From: an uncultured Litorilinea sp.
Lineage (GTDB): Bacteria > Chloroflexota > Anaerolineae > Caldilineales > Caldilineaceae
Assembly: GCA_946885925.1 (NCBI GenBank)
Contig: CAMPHP010000238.1
Coordinates: 1-5,815 of the forward strand
Reading direction: 5' to 3'
Length of the DNA stretch: 5,815 nt
Shown: in pieces, positions 5,605 through 5,815 of the stretch
Layout: every line of letters starts with the position of its first letter
Numbering within the stretch: the stretch's first letter is position 1
Translations under genes and position numbers: made by a program
Notes under the pieces: generated by a model
What the model was told of the DNA's origin: nothing
What the model saw: the letters and a program-made list of their open reading frames with translations, nothing else
Databases searched by the model: none

Positions 5605-5815
5605 AAAGCACATATGCAAACGAAAAAGCGTGGCGAAAAGCCAATAAGAGACCCTGTCAGTCGCAGCAACATGAGGCTGAAAGAGATCAAACCTTTCGGC
5701 CTGAAATGGGGAGATTGCCTCAAAATGAAACCGGACGGATGCCCAACTATTTCGCCAAATCACCATTCACTAACCGCGTACCATTAGCCAGCGAGGCTCT
5801 CAATGAGTGCAACAC

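Larger units (their letters stand above)
5217..5815. other. Non-coding region upstream of the operon, no recognisable gene
   Basis: About 600 bases without a convincing coding region on either strand. Its base composition is more AT-rich than the genes, most clearly at 5340-5580. It contains several inverted repeats (5255-5314, 5332-5392, 5418-5460, 5583-5604) and a 9-bp direct repeat CAAGCAACT at 5382-5390 and 5557-5565. A 67-codon plus-strand frame at 5584-5787 is strongly basic, has only a poor ribosome binding site, and its ATG lies within an inverted repeat; I do not recognise it. No tRNA, rRNA, CRISPR repeat or transposase could be identified. It may hold the end of a gene or element that continues past the right edge. 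Confidence 0.5.

Noticed and set aside
5584..5787. 67-codon plus-strand frame with a basic product
   Set aside because: Poor ribosome binding site (GGCGAG), start codon inside an inverted repeat, no recognised domain, and short enough to be chance; kept only as a note in the intergenic entry.

Overview
The window holds most of one ABC-transporter operon of the oligopeptide/dipeptide (Opp/Dpp, substrate-binding protein family 5) class, all read from the minus strand, followed (to the right) by about 700 bases of non-coding DNA that should contain the operon's control region. The reading order is: OppF-type ATPase (5105 to 4035), OppD-type ATPase (4010 to 2922), a large Tat-exported substrate-binding lipoprotein (2683 to 644), and an OppB/DppB-type permease (537 down to a TAG at 6-4). 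The partner OppC/DppC permease is not visible and would be expected beyond the left edge.

Organism: the lipoprotein signal (SRREFLRLSG followed by a VAAAC lipobox), the 'NEAPMLAELV...LPPVDERLP' segment after it, the ATPase-ATPase-SBP-permease order and the medium GC content most resemble Chloroflexota (Anaerolineae/Caldilineae-like). This is inferred from remembered family resemblance; the window has no phylogenetic marker gene.

How the parts work together: the lipid-anchored binding protein captures a solute outside the membrane and hands it to the permease pair; the two ATPases, which both carry complete nucleotide-binding motifs, power import. Substrate cannot be read from sequence: peptides are the default guess, but family-5 proteins of this size also include oligosaccharide binders.

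The gaps are informative. The 24-base OppF-OppD gap holds little more than a ribosome binding site. The 238-base OppD-SBP gap carries a 7-bp inverted repeat just after the oppD stop, a degenerate 15-bp tandem repeat, and a small hairpin whose distal arm has two possible partners. The 106-base SBP-permease gap carries a strong 15-bp hairpin without a U-tract, as expected of an mRNA-stabilising element that would keep the binding protein in excess over the permease. Upstream of the operon lie a TATAAA -10 candidate, an 11-bp direct repeat in the -35 zone, and several inverted repeats.

The main oddity is the permease: an in-frame TAG ends it at 177 residues, just after the SVGWLFSPE segment, about half the normal length. 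This is either a real nonsense mutation or frameshift, or an error at the sequence edge. I found no clearly new system; the interest lies in regulatory structure and the possibly broken permease.
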